From NCBI RefSeq assembly GCF_013149785.1, contig NZ_JABEZU010000002.1, forward strand, positions 868,001 to 932,000: a stretch of 64,000 nucleotides of DNA, read 5' to 3'. Both the position numbers and the translations under genes were made by a program. Of this stretch, positions 6,913 through 15,962 are shown piece after piece. Each line of letters begins with the position of its first letter. Position 1 is the first letter of the stretch. Under the pieces are notes generated by a model. That model was not told the DNA's origin. It worked only from the letters and a program-made list of their open reading frames with translations, and did not search any database. The stretch comes from Isoptericola halotolerans (GTDB lineage Bacteria > Actinomycetota > Actinomycetes > Actinomycetales > Cellulomonadaceae).

Positions 6913-9143
6913 GCAGGACCGTCGCCGAACCGGTCAGGACGCACTGCCCCTACTGCGCCCTGCAGTGCGGCATGCAGCTCACGCCCGGCCCGGTCCCGGC
7001 ACCCGACGCGCCCGCCGCGTCGGTGTCGGCCCCGGCCGGGCGCGAGCCCCTGCCGGTCGTCGCACCGCGAGACTTCCCCACGAACGCCGGCGGCCTGTGC
7101 CAGAAGGGCTGGACGAGCGCCACGGTGCTCGGTGTGCCGGACCGCATCACCACGCCGCTGGTGCGCGGCGCCGACGGGGAGCTGGCCGCGGCGACCTGGG
7201 ACGAGGCCCTCGACGTGATCACCGAGGGTGTGCGGTCCGTCCAGGCGGAGCACGGCCCGCAGGGCGTCGCGGTCTTCGGCGGCGGCGGCCTGACCAACGA
7301 GAAGGCGTACACGCTGGGGAAGTTCGCGCGGACGGTGCTGCGGACGCCGAACATCGACTACAACGGGCGGTTCTGCATGTCGTCCGCGGCGGCGGCCGGC
7401 AACCGGTCGTTCGGTGCCGACCGCGGTATGCCGTTCCCCCTGACGGACCTCGGTGGGGCCGAGGTCGTGCTGCTGCTCGGCTCCAACCCTGCCGAGACCA
7501 TGCCGCCCTTCGTCCAGCACCTCGCCGGTGCCCGGGAGCACGGCGGCCTGGTGGTGCTGGACCCGCGCCGCTCGGCCACGGCCCGGCTCGCCGCCGACGG
7601 GCAGGGGATCCACCTGCAGCCCGTGCCCGGCACCGACATGGTCGTGCTGCTCGCGCTGCTGCACGTCGTCGTCGCCGAGGGTCTGGCGGACCGCACCTAC
7701 CTCGCCGAGCGCACCAGCGGGTGGGACGACGTCGTCCGCTCGGTCGCCGCCTGGTGGCCCGAGCGCGCCGAGACGGTGTGCGGGGTCCCGGCCGAGGAGC
7801 TGCGCACGACGGCGCGGCGGCTGGCGGCCGCTGCCCCGTCACGCGGCGGCCGGGGTGCCTACGTGCTCACGGGACGGGGCGTCGAGCAGTCCTCCCAGGG
7901 GACGGCGACGGTCACGGCGGCCATCAACCTGTCGCTCGCGCTCGGGCTGGTCGGCCGGGAGGGGTCCGGCTACGGATGCCTGACCGGCCAGGGCAACGGT
8001 CAGGGCGGCCGCGAGCACGGCCAGAAGAACGACCAGCTCCCGGGCTACCGCAAGATCGACGACCCGGCCGCACGTGAGCACGTCGCCGGGGTGTGGGGCG
8101 TCGACCCGGCCGTCCTGCCCGGCCCGGGGCTGCCGGCCGTGGCGCTCCTGAACGCGCTCGGCACCCCGGGCGGGCCCCGGGCGCTGTTCGTGCACGGCTC
8201 CAACGTCCTGGTGTCGGCACCGAACGCCGACCGGGTCCGTGAGCGCCTCGAGGCGCTCGACCTGCTGGTGGTGTGCGACTTCGTGCCGTCGGAGACCGCC
8301 CGCATGGCCGACGTCGTGCTCCCCGTGACCCAGTGGGCCGAGGAGGAGGGCACGATGACGTCGCTCGAGGGCCGGGTCATCCGGCGCCGGCAGGTCACCA
8401 CGGCACCGGGCGAGGCCCGCTCGGAGCTGTGGCTGCTCGCCGAGCTCGCGCGACGTCTCGGTTCCGAGGTGTCCTTCCCCACCGATCCCGCCGTCGTGTT
8501 CGACGAGCTCGCCCGGGCCTCGGCCGGTGGCGTCGCGGACTACTCGGGCCTGTCGCACGCACGGCTGGACGCCGCCGAGGACGCCGGCGCCCCGGGGCTG
8601 TTCTGGCCCTGCCCGGCCCCGTCGGCGGGGGAGCCGGAGCACCCCGGGACGCCCCGGATGTTCCTCGACCGCTTCGAGACACCGGACGGTCGCGCGCGCA
8701 TGGTGCCGGTCGACCACGTCGGTCCCACCGACGACGTGCGCGGGGACGCCCCGACGTACCTCGTGACCGGCCGGGTGCTCCAGCACTACCAGTCGGGGGC
8801 CCAGACCCGCCGGGTGCCCGAGCTCGACCGGATCGTCCCCGAGCCGTACGCGGAGCTCCACCCGCAGCTCGGGCTGCGCGTGGGGGTCGCCGACGGCGCC
8901 CGGGTCCGCATCACCTCGGCTCGCGGGGTGGTGGAGGCCACGGCGCGGTGGACGGACGTCGTCCGCCCCGACACGGTCTTCATGCCCTTCCACTGGAGCG
9001 GGGCCGGCAGCGTCAACCGCATCACCAGCGACGCCGTCGACCCGATCTCCTCGATGCCCGAGTTCAAGGTGTGCGCGGTCAGCGTGAGCCCGGCCGCCCA
9101 CGGCGAGCGCGACGTCCACGACAGCCAGGAGGTTCCGGCATGA
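6909..9143 (+). CDS. nasC: Assimilatory nitrate reductase catalytic subunit (molybdopterin oxidoreductase)
   Basis: A 744-residue Mo-bis-MGD enzyme that reduces nitrate to nitrite in the cytoplasm. The N-terminal [4Fe-4S] ligands are C13, C16, C20 and C64 (HCPYCALQCGMQ and GLCQKGW). The Mo/pterin domain follows with NIDYNGRFCMSSAAAAGNRSFG, LLLGSNPAETMPP, and the signature GQGNGQGGREHGQKNDQLPGYR typical of NasC/NarB-type assimilatory enzymes. The C-terminal dinucleotide-binding domain has PTYLVTGRVLQHYQSGAQTRR. There is no Tat signal, as expected for a cytoplasmic assimilatory form. It overlaps narK and the FAD subunit gene by ATGA junctions. It depends on the cofactor genes on both sides of the window. 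Confidence 0.93.
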   Translation: MSRTVAEPVRTHCPYCALQCGMQLTPGPVPAPDAPAASVSAPAGREPLPVVAPRDFPTNAGGLCQKGWTSATVLGVPDRITTPLVRGADGELAAATWDEALDVITEGVRSVQAEHGPQGVAVFGGGGLTNEKAYTLGKFARTVLRTPNIDYNGRFCMSSAAAAGNRSFGADRGMPFPLTDLGGAEVVLLLGSNPAETMPPFVQHLAGAREHGGLVVLDPRRSATARLAADGQGIHLQPVPGTDMVVLLALLHVVVAEGLADRTYLAERTSGWDDVVRSVAAWWPERAETVCGVPAEELRTTARRLAAAAPSRGGRGAYVLTGRGVEQSSQGTATVTAAINLSLALGLVGREGSGYGCLTGQGNGQGGREHGQKNDQLPGYRKIDDPAAREHVAGVWGVDPAVLPGPGLPAVALLNALGTPGGPRALFVHGSNVLVSAPNADRVRERLEALDLLVVCDFVPSETARMADVVLPVTQWAEEEGTMTSLEGRVIRRRQVTTAPGEARSELWLLAELARRLGSEVSFPTDPAVVFDELARASAGGVADYSGLSHARLDAAEDAGAPGLFWPCPAPSAGEPEHPGTPRMFLDRFETPDGRARMVPVDHVGPTDDVRGDAPTYLVTGRVLQHYQSGAQTRRVPELDRIVPEPYAELHPQLGLRVGVADGARVRITSARGVVEATARWTDVVRPDTVFMPFHWSGAGSVNRITSDAVDPISSMPEFKVCAVSVSPAAHGERDVHDSQEVPA

Positions 9144-10795
9144 CTCTCCACGTGCCGCTCAAGATCGTCGTCGTCGGCCACGGGATGGTCGGCTCGCGCC
9201 TGGTGGACGAGCTGGTCCGCCGCAGCGCCGAGTCGTTCGACATCACGATCCTGGGCGCCGAGCCGTACGAGCCGTACAACCGGGTGCTGCTGAGCGACGT
9301 GGTCGCCGGCCGGACCGACGTCGCGGCGATCACCATGCCCGAGCCCTCCGGGGAGCACGTGACCACGCTCCGGGGCGTGTCCGCGGTGTCGGTGGACCGT
9401 CGAGCCCGCACGGTGACGGACTCGGCGGGCGCCGTGCACGGCTACGACCATCTCGTGCTCGCGACCGGGTCGCGGGCGAGGGTCTTCCCGGTGCCAGGGC
9501 TGGTGGACGACGACGGCGAGGTGCGGCTGCCGGCGGGCGTGCACGCCCTGCGCACGCTCGACGACGCCCGGGAGATCGTGGCGGCGAGCGTCAACACCCC
9601 CCGCGCGGTCGTGGTCGGCGGCGGGGTGCTGGGCGTCGAGGCGGCCTACGGCCTGGCGGGCCGAGGCCTGCAGGTCACGCTGGTGGACACCGCGCCGGCA
9701 CCGATGGCCCGTCAGCTGGACTCGGCGGCGGGGTCGGTCCTCGCGGCCGGGCTGGAAGCATCCGGGGTGACCCTGCACAGCCGGACCAGCGTGAGCGAGG
9801 TGCTCGTCGCGGGCGGGCGCGCGGTGGGCGTCCGGCTGGCCACCGGCGGCGAGGACGGGGAGGTCGTCGCGGCGCGGCTGGTCGTCCTGACCACGGGGAC
9901 CGTGCCCGAGGCCGGGCTCGCCCGTGACGCCGGCCTGAGCACGGACCGCGGGATCGTCGTCGGGCACGACCTGGCGAGCCCCGACGACCCGCGCGTCTTC
10001 GCGATCGGCGACTGCGCCCAGCCCCCGACGGGCTCCCGGGGCCTCGTCGCCGAAGGGTGGGACCAGGCCCGACGCCTCGCCGACCACCTCTCCTCGCTCG
10101 TCGCGGTCCGGGCCGAGCAGGCCAAGCGGGTCACCGCACCTCGCGAGCACCTGCGGTTCCCCCACGAGGGCGAGCGGCCCTCGATGGCGGTGCGGCTCGG
10201 CACGCTGATCGCCTCGCGCGCGGCCACGGACGCGGGCGTGGACACCCGCGGGACGGACGTGGTGAAGGTCAAGGCCGGATCGCTGAGCATTGTCGCGATG
10301 GGGGTGAGCGGCGCGCGGGACCGGGAGGTGCCGGGTCAGCGGGCCGTGACGCTGCACGACGCCGCGGCGGGCCGCTACGTCGAGGCGGTGGTCGCCGACG
10401 GGATCCTCGTCGGTGCCACCTGCGTCGGGGACCCCCGGGTCGCCGCGGACCTCACGGCCGCCTACACCCGCCGCACCCCGGTCCCGGTGGACCCGGCGTT
10501 CCTGCTCCTGACCCCGGTCATGCCGAGCGCGGAGCCGGCGTCGTCGCCGGAGCACATGCCCGACGACACCACCGTCTGCCGGTGCAACGGCGTCACCAAG
10601 CACGACATCACGCGCTGCTGGGACGACGGCGCCCGCACGCCGGAGGACATCGCGACCGCCACGCGCGCGACGACGGGCTGCGGCAGCTGCCGTGAGGCCG
10701 TGTGCGGGCTGGCGGACTGGCTAGCGGCGAGCCGCGCCGACGGCGGCGAGGCCGCGGACGCGGAGCCCGAGCCGGCCGGTCTCGCCAGCGTGTGA
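9140..10795 (+). CDS. nasB: FAD-dependent oxidoreductase with BFD-like [2Fe-2S] domain (nitrate reductase electron-transfer subunit)
   Basis: A 551-residue protein. Residues 1-300 form a pyridine nucleotide-disulfide oxidoreductase fold: IVVVGHGMVGSRLVDEL for FAD, VVVGGGVLGVEAAYGLAGRG for NAD(P)H, and VFAIGDCAQP closing the FAD domain. The C-terminus has a BFD-like domain with TVCRCNGVTKHDI and TGCGSCREAVCG, the four cysteines of a [2Fe-2S] site. The architecture matches NasB-type subunits and the N-terminal part of NirB. It most likely passes NAD(P)H electrons to the catalytic subunit just upstream. The ATG overlaps that gene. A strong hairpin terminator follows, so this ends the operon. Confidence 0.86.
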   Translation: MTLHVPLKIVVVGHGMVGSRLVDELVRRSAESFDITILGAEPYEPYNRVLLSDVVAGRTDVAAITMPEPSGEHVTTLRGVSAVSVDRRARTVTDSAGAVHGYDHLVLATGSRARVFPVPGLVDDDGEVRLPAGVHALRTLDDAREIVAASVNTPRAVVVGGGVLGVEAAYGLAGRGLQVTLVDTAPAPMARQLDSAAGSVLAAGLEASGVTLHSRTSVSEVLVAGGRAVGVRLATGGEDGEVVAARLVVLTTGTVPEAGLARDAGLSTDRGIVVGHDLASPDDPRVFAIGDCAQPPTGSRGLVAEGWDQARRLADHLSSLVAVRAEQAKRVTAPREHLRFPHEGERPSMAVRLGTLIASRAATDAGVDTRGTDVVKVKAGSLSIVAMGVSGARDREVPGQRAVTLHDAAAGRYVEAVVADGILVGATCVGDPRVAADLTAAYTRRTPVPVDPAFLLLTPVMPSAEPASSPEHMPDDTTVCRCNGVTKHDITRCWDDGARTPEDIATATRATTGCGSCREAVCGLADWLAASRADGGEAADAEPEPAGLASV

Positions 10796-10805
10796 CCACC
10801 CAGCC

Positions 10806-10847
10806 CCGGTGCGCCCGACGCATTCCCCTCGCTGTCGGGCGCACCGG
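10806..10847 (+). terminator. Hairpin terminator after the nitrate reductase operon
   Basis: A perfect 14-bp stem, CCGGTGCGCCCGAC with GTCGGGCGCACCGG, around a 14-nt loop. It begins 11 bp after the stop at 10795. There is no T-run, which is common for actinobacterial terminators. It also marks the left edge of the restriction island. Confidence 0.8.
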
Positions 10848-10863
10848 ACTCCAAGCATCCCGG

Positions 10864-10869
10864 TACGGT
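10864..10869 (+). promoter_or_regulatory. Probable -10 box of the hsd operon (leaderless)
   Basis: TACGGT lies 8 bp before the hsdR ATG at 10878. The only purine run before the ATG (GGGTCGGG) sits directly against it, too close for a normal ribosome site, so the mRNA probably begins at or next to the ATG. Confidence 0.45.
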
Positions 10870-10877
10870 GGGTCGGG

Positions 10878-13706
10878 ATGACCAGCGACGACGTGATGGA
10901 TCGCCTCCCCGCGGAGGCTCGTGCCCGTGTGCTCATCGACACCCAGCTCGCCGCCACGGGGTGGGCGGTGCAGGACGCCAAGAACCTGAACCTGTTCGGG
11001 GGTCGCCCGGGCGAGCACGGCGTCGCGGTCCGCGAGGTGGTGATGGCGCCGGGTCACGGCCGGGTGGACTACCTGCTGTACGTGGACAAGAAGGTCGTCG
11101 GGGTCATCGAGGCCAAGCCGGTCGGCACCACGCTGAGCGGGGTGGAGTGGCAGTCCGCGATGTACGCCACCGGCCTGCCGGAGCGGCACCGCAAGCGGGC
11201 GTTCACCGTGGGCGGTCGGATCCCGTTCGTCTTCGAGGCGTCTGGCAGCGAGACGCACTTCACCAACGGCTACGACCCTGACCCGCGGGCACGCCGGCTC
11301 TTCGCGTTCCCCCGGCCGTCCACGCTGGCGCGCCTGGTCCGGGACGCCGAGACCGACCCGGACCGCCCGACCTGGCGGGCCAAGGTGCGCTCGATGCCGC
11401 CGCTCGACGTCGAGAGCCTGCGGCCGGCGCAGATCGACGCGATCACCAACGCGGAGCGGTCGCTGGCCGCGCAGCGGTCGGACCGCTCGCTGGTGCAGAT
11501 GGCCACGGGCGCGGGCAAGACCTTCGCCGCCGTCACGCTGTCCTACCGGCTGCTCAAGCACGCCGGGTTCCGTCGCATCCTCTTCCTGGTCGACCGCAAC
11601 AATCTCGGCGACCAGACGGCGGGGGAGTTCTCCAACTACGCGACGCCGGACGACGGGCGGCGGTTCACGGAGATCTACAGCGTCCAGAAGCTGCAGGCGG
11701 CGGGGATGCTGGCGAGCTCCGACGTCGTGATATCCACCATCCAACGTGTCCACTCGGTGCTGCGCGGCAAGGACGTTCCCGAGGGTGACGACCCGCAGCT
11801 CGACGACTGGGTGCCGGACGAGCCCGTGACGGTGCAGTACAGCCCTGAGATACCGCCGGAGTCTTTCGACCTGGTGATCGTGGACGAGGCACATCGGTCA
11901 ATCTACGGCGTGTGGCGCGGGGTGCTGGAGTACTTCGACGCGCACGTCCTGGGCTTGACGGCGACGCCGGGCAAGCAGACGTTCGCGTTCTTCCGCCAGA
12001 ACCTCGTCTCCCAGTACACGTACACCGAGTCCGTGGCAGACGGCGTGAACGTCGACTTCGACATCTACCGGATCCGCACCCAGGTGTCGGAGCACGGCGC
12101 GACAATCGAGGCGGGCACACACGTACCAAAGGTGGACCGCCGAACTCGTGTGCAGCGCATCGAGGCCATCGACGAGACGCTGGAGTACAAGCGCTCGCAG
12201 CTCGACCGGGCGGTGACGAACGTCAACCAGATCCGCCTGGTGCTGGAGACGTTCCGCGACCGGCTGTTCACCGAGATCTTCCCGGGCCGCACGACCGTGC
12301 CGAAGACACTGATCTTCTGCAAGGACGATGCGCATGCCGAGGAAGTCGTGACGCAGGTGCGGCAGGTGTTCGGCAAGGGCAACGACTTTGCCGCGAAGAT
12401 CACGTACCAGGCCAAGGACCCGAAGGGTCATCTCCAGGCATTCCGTACCTCGGCGAGCCTGCGGGTCGCGGTCACGGTGGACATGATCGCCACCGGCACG
12501 GACGTGAAGCCGCTGGAGTGTGTGTTCTTCCTGCGTGACGTACGCAGCGCCCAGTACTTCGAGCAGATGAAGGGCCGCGGCGCGCGCACGATCGCATCGG
12601 CAGACTTCCAGGCAGTGACACCCGACGACGGCGCGACGGCGAAGACACGGTTCGTCATCGTCGACGCGGTCGGCGTCACGGAGCACGACTTCGTGGACCC
12701 TCCGCTGAACCGGGACCGGTCGGCCTCGCTGGAGCAGTTGCTGAAAAAGGCGGCGAGCCTCACCATCACCGAGCCGGAGACGGCGACCCTCGCGTCGCGG
12801 CTCTCGGCGCTGGAGCTGCAGCTCACGCCGTCCGAGCGGGCGGAGCTCGACGGCGTCGCGAGGCAGCCGCTCAAGCAGATCGCACGCGGGCTGGTCGATG
12901 CCGTCGACCCTGAGATCCAGCAGGACCGGCTCACCGAGGAGAGCGCGGCGGCGCTCGCGGCGGGGGATCCTGAGCCGACGATCGAGGATGTGGCCGAGCG
13001 GATGATCGAGGCGGCGATCGAGCCGCTGGCCGCTAACCCCGAGTTGCGCACCCGCATCCTGGAACTGCGCCGCCAGCACGACCTGATCATCGACGACGTC
13101 AACCCCGACGTCCTTGAAGACGCGTACGGCGTGGTCGATCCTCACCGGGCATGGACTGTGGTGGAGTCCTGGTTCGAGTACCTCACCGAGCACCGGGACG
13201 AGATCGCCGCGATCCAGGTGCTGCAGGAAGCGAAGGACGGTGGTGCACGACGCTCGGGCGTGACGTTCGAGCAGGTACAGGAACTTGCCGACCGTATCGC
13301 CCGGCCACCGCACCGCTGGACGCCCGACATCCTGTGGGCCGCGTACGAGCAGGTGGCGAAGGGTCGCGTACGTCACAACGCGCGGGCGCAGATCACGGAC
13401 CTGGTCTCGCTCCTGCGGTTTACGCTGCAGGCCGACGACGAGCTGGTCCCGTACGCCGACAGGGTGTCGGAGCGGTACGCGGGCTGGCTGGCGCAGCAAC
13501 AGCAAGCCGGGGTCGTCTTCACTCCGCAACAGAGGTGGTGGCTCGACAACATGGCGACTGTGATCGCCCACTCCGCAGGCATTGACGCCGACGATCTGGA
13601 TGAGGCCCCGTTCACCGAGCGTGGCGGTGTCGACGGTGCGCTCCGGGATCTGGGCGATGATGCTGGGGAGCTGCTCAACGAGTTGAACCGGGAGCTCACC
13701 GCGTGA
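10878..13706 (+). CDS. hsdR: Type I restriction endonuclease subunit R
   Basis: A 942-residue HsdR of the EcoEI-like class. The N-terminal nuclease shows the PD-(D/E)xK arrangement with D64 (GRVDYLLY) and E78-x-K80 (VIEAKPVG). The translocase has Walker A ATGAGKTF at 209-216, DEAH at 336-339, LTATPG, and VDMIATGTDVKPLECVFFLRDVRS with QMKGRGAR (helicase motifs V and VI). The C-terminal helical region binds the methylase core. It cuts DNA after ATP-driven translocation when HsdS/HsdM find an unmethylated site. Codon choice from about 11700 on is looser than in the flanking metabolic genes, in keeping with horizontal transfer. hsdS overlaps the stop as GTGA. Confidence 0.95.
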   Translation: MTSDDVMDRLPAEARARVLIDTQLAATGWAVQDAKNLNLFGGRPGEHGVAVREVVMAPGHGRVDYLLYVDKKVVGVIEAKPVGTTLSGVEWQSAMYATGLPERHRKRAFTVGGRIPFVFEASGSETHFTNGYDPDPRARRLFAFPRPSTLARLVRDAETDPDRPTWRAKVRSMPPLDVESLRPAQIDAITNAERSLAAQRSDRSLVQMATGAGKTFAAVTLSYRLLKHAGFRRILFLVDRNNLGDQTAGEFSNYATPDDGRRFTEIYSVQKLQAAGMLASSDVVISTIQRVHSVLRGKDVPEGDDPQLDDWVPDEPVTVQYSPEIPPESFDLVIVDEAHRSIYGVWRGVLEYFDAHVLGLTATPGKQTFAFFRQNLVSQYTYTESVADGVNVDFDIYRIRTQVSEHGATIEAGTHVPKVDRRTRVQRIEAIDETLEYKRSQLDRAVTNVNQIRLVLETFRDRLFTEIFPGRTTVPKTLIFCKDDAHAEEVVTQVRQVFGKGNDFAAKITYQAKDPKGHLQAFRTSASLRVAVTVDMIATGTDVKPLECVFFLRDVRSAQYFEQMKGRGARTIASADFQAVTPDDGATAKTRFVIVDAVGVTEHDFVDPPLNRDRSASLEQLLKKAASLTITEPETATLASRLSALELQLTPSERAELDGVARQPLKQIARGLVDAVDPEIQQDRLTEESAAALAAGDPEPTIEDVAERMIEAAIEPLAANPELRTRILELRRQHDLIIDDVNPDVLEDAYGVVDPHRAWTVVESWFEYLTEHRDEIAAIQVLQEAKDGGARRSGVTFEQVQELADRIARPPHRWTPDILWAAYEQVAKGRVRHNARAQITDLVSLLRFTLQADDELVPYADRVSERYAGWLAQQQQAGVVFTPQQRWWLDNMATVIAHSAGIDADDLDEAPFTERGGVDGALRDLGDDAGELLNELNRELTA

Positions 13707-14965
13707 TCGAGGTGCCGGCCGGGTGGTCGAGCGCGCCGTTGGGTGACGTCTGCAAGGTCGTGTCGGGCGGAACACCGAAGACCGCCGTAGATCGTTTCTG
13801 GGGTGGCGAAGTTCCCTGGATCACTCCTGCCGATATGTCGCGCGATCGGTCCCAGGTGCTGTATTCCGGGGCTCGCTCGTTGTCCGACGAGGGGTACAGA
13901 TCGTGCGGCGCGACTCTTGTTCCGGAAGGCTCGGTAGTGGTCAGTTCCCGAGCCCCGGTCGGGTACGTAGCCATCGCAGGCCAGGAACTCAGCACGAACC
14001 AAGGTTGCAAGACTGCCGTTCCACCGTCGGGCATCGACTCGAAATACCTCTACTGGTTCCTAGTTGCGGCCAAGCCCGATCTCGAGGCGCGCGCCAGCGG
14101 GACGACGTTCAAAGAGATCTCCGCGAAGCGGTTCGCGGAAACGAGACTGTGGTGGCCTGAGCCGTCGGAGCAGGAGCGGATCGTCGAGATCCTTGAGGAC
14201 CACCTCTCCCGCCTCGACGCTGGGGTGGACTACCTGCACGCGGTGCACAAGCGAGCAAACTCTCTGCGTCAGGCGTATCGACAGTCCGCGCTGGACGAGT
14301 TCGGTGCCGAACTCGTGCCGCTCGGCGACCTGGTCGCGAAGGTAGAGGCGGGCAGGTCCCTCGGTGGTGCTGCCCCGCCGGCGGCCGCGGACGAGTGGGG
14401 CATCATCAAGGTCAGTGCGATGACGTGGGGCGAGTTCCGTCCCAACGAGAACAAGCTCATCCCCGCAGAGAAGGCGAACGCCCGATACGAGATTCTGCCG
14501 GGCGACCTGCTCGTCAGTCGTGCCAACACATCGGCTTACGTGGGGGCGAGCGTCCTTGTGAAGGAGGCCAGACCGCGCCTGCTGCTCAGCGACAAGAGTC
14601 TTCGCCTCATGCCTGCGCCAGGCGTGTCCGCTGAGTGGCTCCACGAGGTGCTCCAGGCCCCCGGATCCCGCGATCAGATCTCACGGTTGGCGACGGGTAC
14701 GAAGGACTCGATGCGCAACATCTCGCAGAAGGCCCTGCTGTCGATCCAGGTTCCCGTGATGGATGAGGATGCACAGACCGCCGTCGTCGAACGCTGTGCT
14801 CGGTCGGCCGAGATGGTTGGGACCGTTGTTGATGCCGTAGATCGGGAGCTCCGCCGGGCTGACCGCCTCCGCCGCTCCCTCCTGATCGCCGCGTTCTCCG
14901 GCCGCATGACGGGCGCGTCGTCGGACGTGGACCGCGTGGAGGAACTCGCGGAGGCGATGGCGTGA
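13703..14965 (+). CDS. hsdS: Type I restriction-modification specificity subunit S
   Basis: A 420-residue HsdS with two target-recognition domains. The first begins VPAGWSSAPLGDVCKVVSGGTPK with PWITPADMS and ASGTTFKEISAKRFAETRLWWPEPSEQERI. The second begins VPLGDLVAKVEAGRSLGG with GIIKVSAMTWGEF and GDLLVSRANT. Each is followed by a conserved helical spacer (LDAGVDYLHAVHKRANSLRQAYRQSAL and the C-terminal VDRELRRADRLRRSLLIAAFSGRM). It reads a bipartite DNA site and holds HsdM and HsdR together. The start is GTG in a GTGA overlap. The recognition sequence cannot be read from the protein. Confidence 0.95.
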   Translation: MIEVPAGWSSAPLGDVCKVVSGGTPKTAVDRFWGGEVPWITPADMSRDRSQVLYSGARSLSDEGYRSCGATLVPEGSVVVSSRAPVGYVAIAGQELSTNQGCKTAVPPSGIDSKYLYWFLVAAKPDLEARASGTTFKEISAKRFAETRLWWPEPSEQERIVEILEDHLSRLDAGVDYLHAVHKRANSLRQAYRQSALDEFGAELVPLGDLVAKVEAGRSLGGAAPPAAADEWGIIKVSAMTWGEFRPNENKLIPAEKANARYEILPGDLLVSRANTSAYVGASVLVKEARPRLLLSDKSLRLMPAPGVSAEWLHEVLQAPGSRDQISRLATGTKDSMRNISQKALLSIQVPVMDEDAQTAVVERCARSAEMVGTVVDAVDRELRRADRLRRSLLIAAFSGRMTGASSDVDRVEELAEAMA

Positions 14966-15951
14966 TGGTGCGCACTCCAGGCAAGCAGGTGCGGCTGTTC
15001 CTGGTCGACGGCACACCCGGTGGCCTGATGACGGCCGAGATCATGAACTGGACGGGCCACGTGCTGCGCGGCAAGCACGACAAGCTGGGGGAGATCCGCC
15101 GTCGTCCGGAGGCACAGCGCACGTGTGTGTACATCCTGCTGAGCGACGACCCGGAGACCACCGGCGGTCGGCGTGCGTACATCGGTCAGAGCGACGACGT
15201 CGCGAGCCGGTTGACGCAGCACGACGCGCACAAGGAATTCTGGGACGAGGTCGTGCTGGTGACGTCCAAGGATGCCAACCTCACGAGCGCGCACGTGCGG
15301 TATCTGGAGGCGCGACTGGTCGCATTGGCGAAGGTGACTGGCCGTGCGCCGTTGCTCAACGGCAACGCGCCGACGGGTGGAGCACCCCTCCCCGAGGCAG
15401 ACGCCTCGGACATGGACTACTTCATCGAGCAGCTGCGGATCCTCTTGCCGGTCCTCGGGATCGACCTGTTCCGTGGCCGTGACGTCTCGCCGTCGACCAC
15501 GCGCAGTGCCACGCCGGCGGACATGGTGGCAACCGACGCTGCGACGTCGCCGGTGTTCCACCTCCGCAACCGCAAGCATGGCGTCGACGCGCGTGCCCAG
15601 CAGGTGGATGGTGTATTCACCGTGCTGACCGGATCGCGTATCCGGGCATCGATGCCGCCGCGCGCGGGCCACGGGACGAGCACCGCTCGTCAGTGCGCGG
15701 CTCGTCAGGAGCGGCACGCACAGCTGATCGCCGACGGGTCCGCGCACGTCGAGGGCACGTCGCGACGCTCATCCGCGACGTGGTCTTCAGCTCGTCGTCC
15801 GCCGCAGGAGCGGTGGTGCAGGGTGCCACGTCGGCCAACGGGCGCAAGGCATGGGTGGCGGACGACGGGACGACATTCGGGGGATGGGAGGACCGGGGCG
15901 TCTGATTCCGGTATTCGAACGTTCCGAAAGCGCGTACGATTGCTGCACTGA
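14962..15951 (+). CDS. GIY-YIG nuclease with DUF4357 domain, C-terminus frameshifted
   Basis: The first 130 residues carry a GIY-YIG-type domain (RTCVYILLSDDP, RRAYIGQSDDVASRLTQH, FWDEVVLVTSKD, LTSAHVRYLEARLVALA). A DUF4357 domain starts near residue 190 (FHLRNRKHGVDARAQQVDGVFTVLTGSRIRA). At about 15759 the frame breaks: the written frame turns to Arg/Ser-rich nonsense and stops at 15951, while the other frame continues the domain as TLIRDVVFSSSSAAGAVV to FGGWEDRGV with a stop at 15905. One missing base explains this. The nuclease part is intact. The GTG overlaps the hsdS stop. Such proteins occur in restriction loci; the role here is unknown. Confidence 0.82.
   Translation: MMVRTPGKQVRLFLVDGTPGGLMTAEIMNWTGHVLRGKHDKLGEIRRRPEAQRTCVYILLSDDPETTGGRRAYIGQSDDVASRLTQHDAHKEFWDEVVLVTSKDANLTSAHVRYLEARLVALAKVTGRAPLLNGNAPTGGAPLPEADASDMDYFIEQLRILLPVLGIDLFRGRDVSPSTTRSATPADMVATDAATSPVFHLRNRKHGVDARAQQVDGVFTVLTGSRIRASMPPRAGHGTSTARQCAARQERHAQLIADGSAHVEGTSRRSSATWSSARRPPQERWCRVPRRPTGARHGWRTTGRHSGDGRTGASDSGIRTFRKRVRLLH
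15914..15940 (+). promoter_or_regulatory. Internal promoter/operator of the antitoxin-toxin pair
   Basis: TTCGAACGTTCCGAA (15914-15928), an imperfect palindrome, lies 6 bp before a -10-like TACGAT (15935-15940). A strong AAGGAGGTCA ribosome site follows at 15951-15960. An operator overlapping the -35 region would fit autoregulation by the HTH antitoxin, and would let the pair and hsdM be transcribed without hsdR. Inferred from layout. Confidence 0.45.
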
Positions 15952-15962
15952 AGGAGGTCAAC

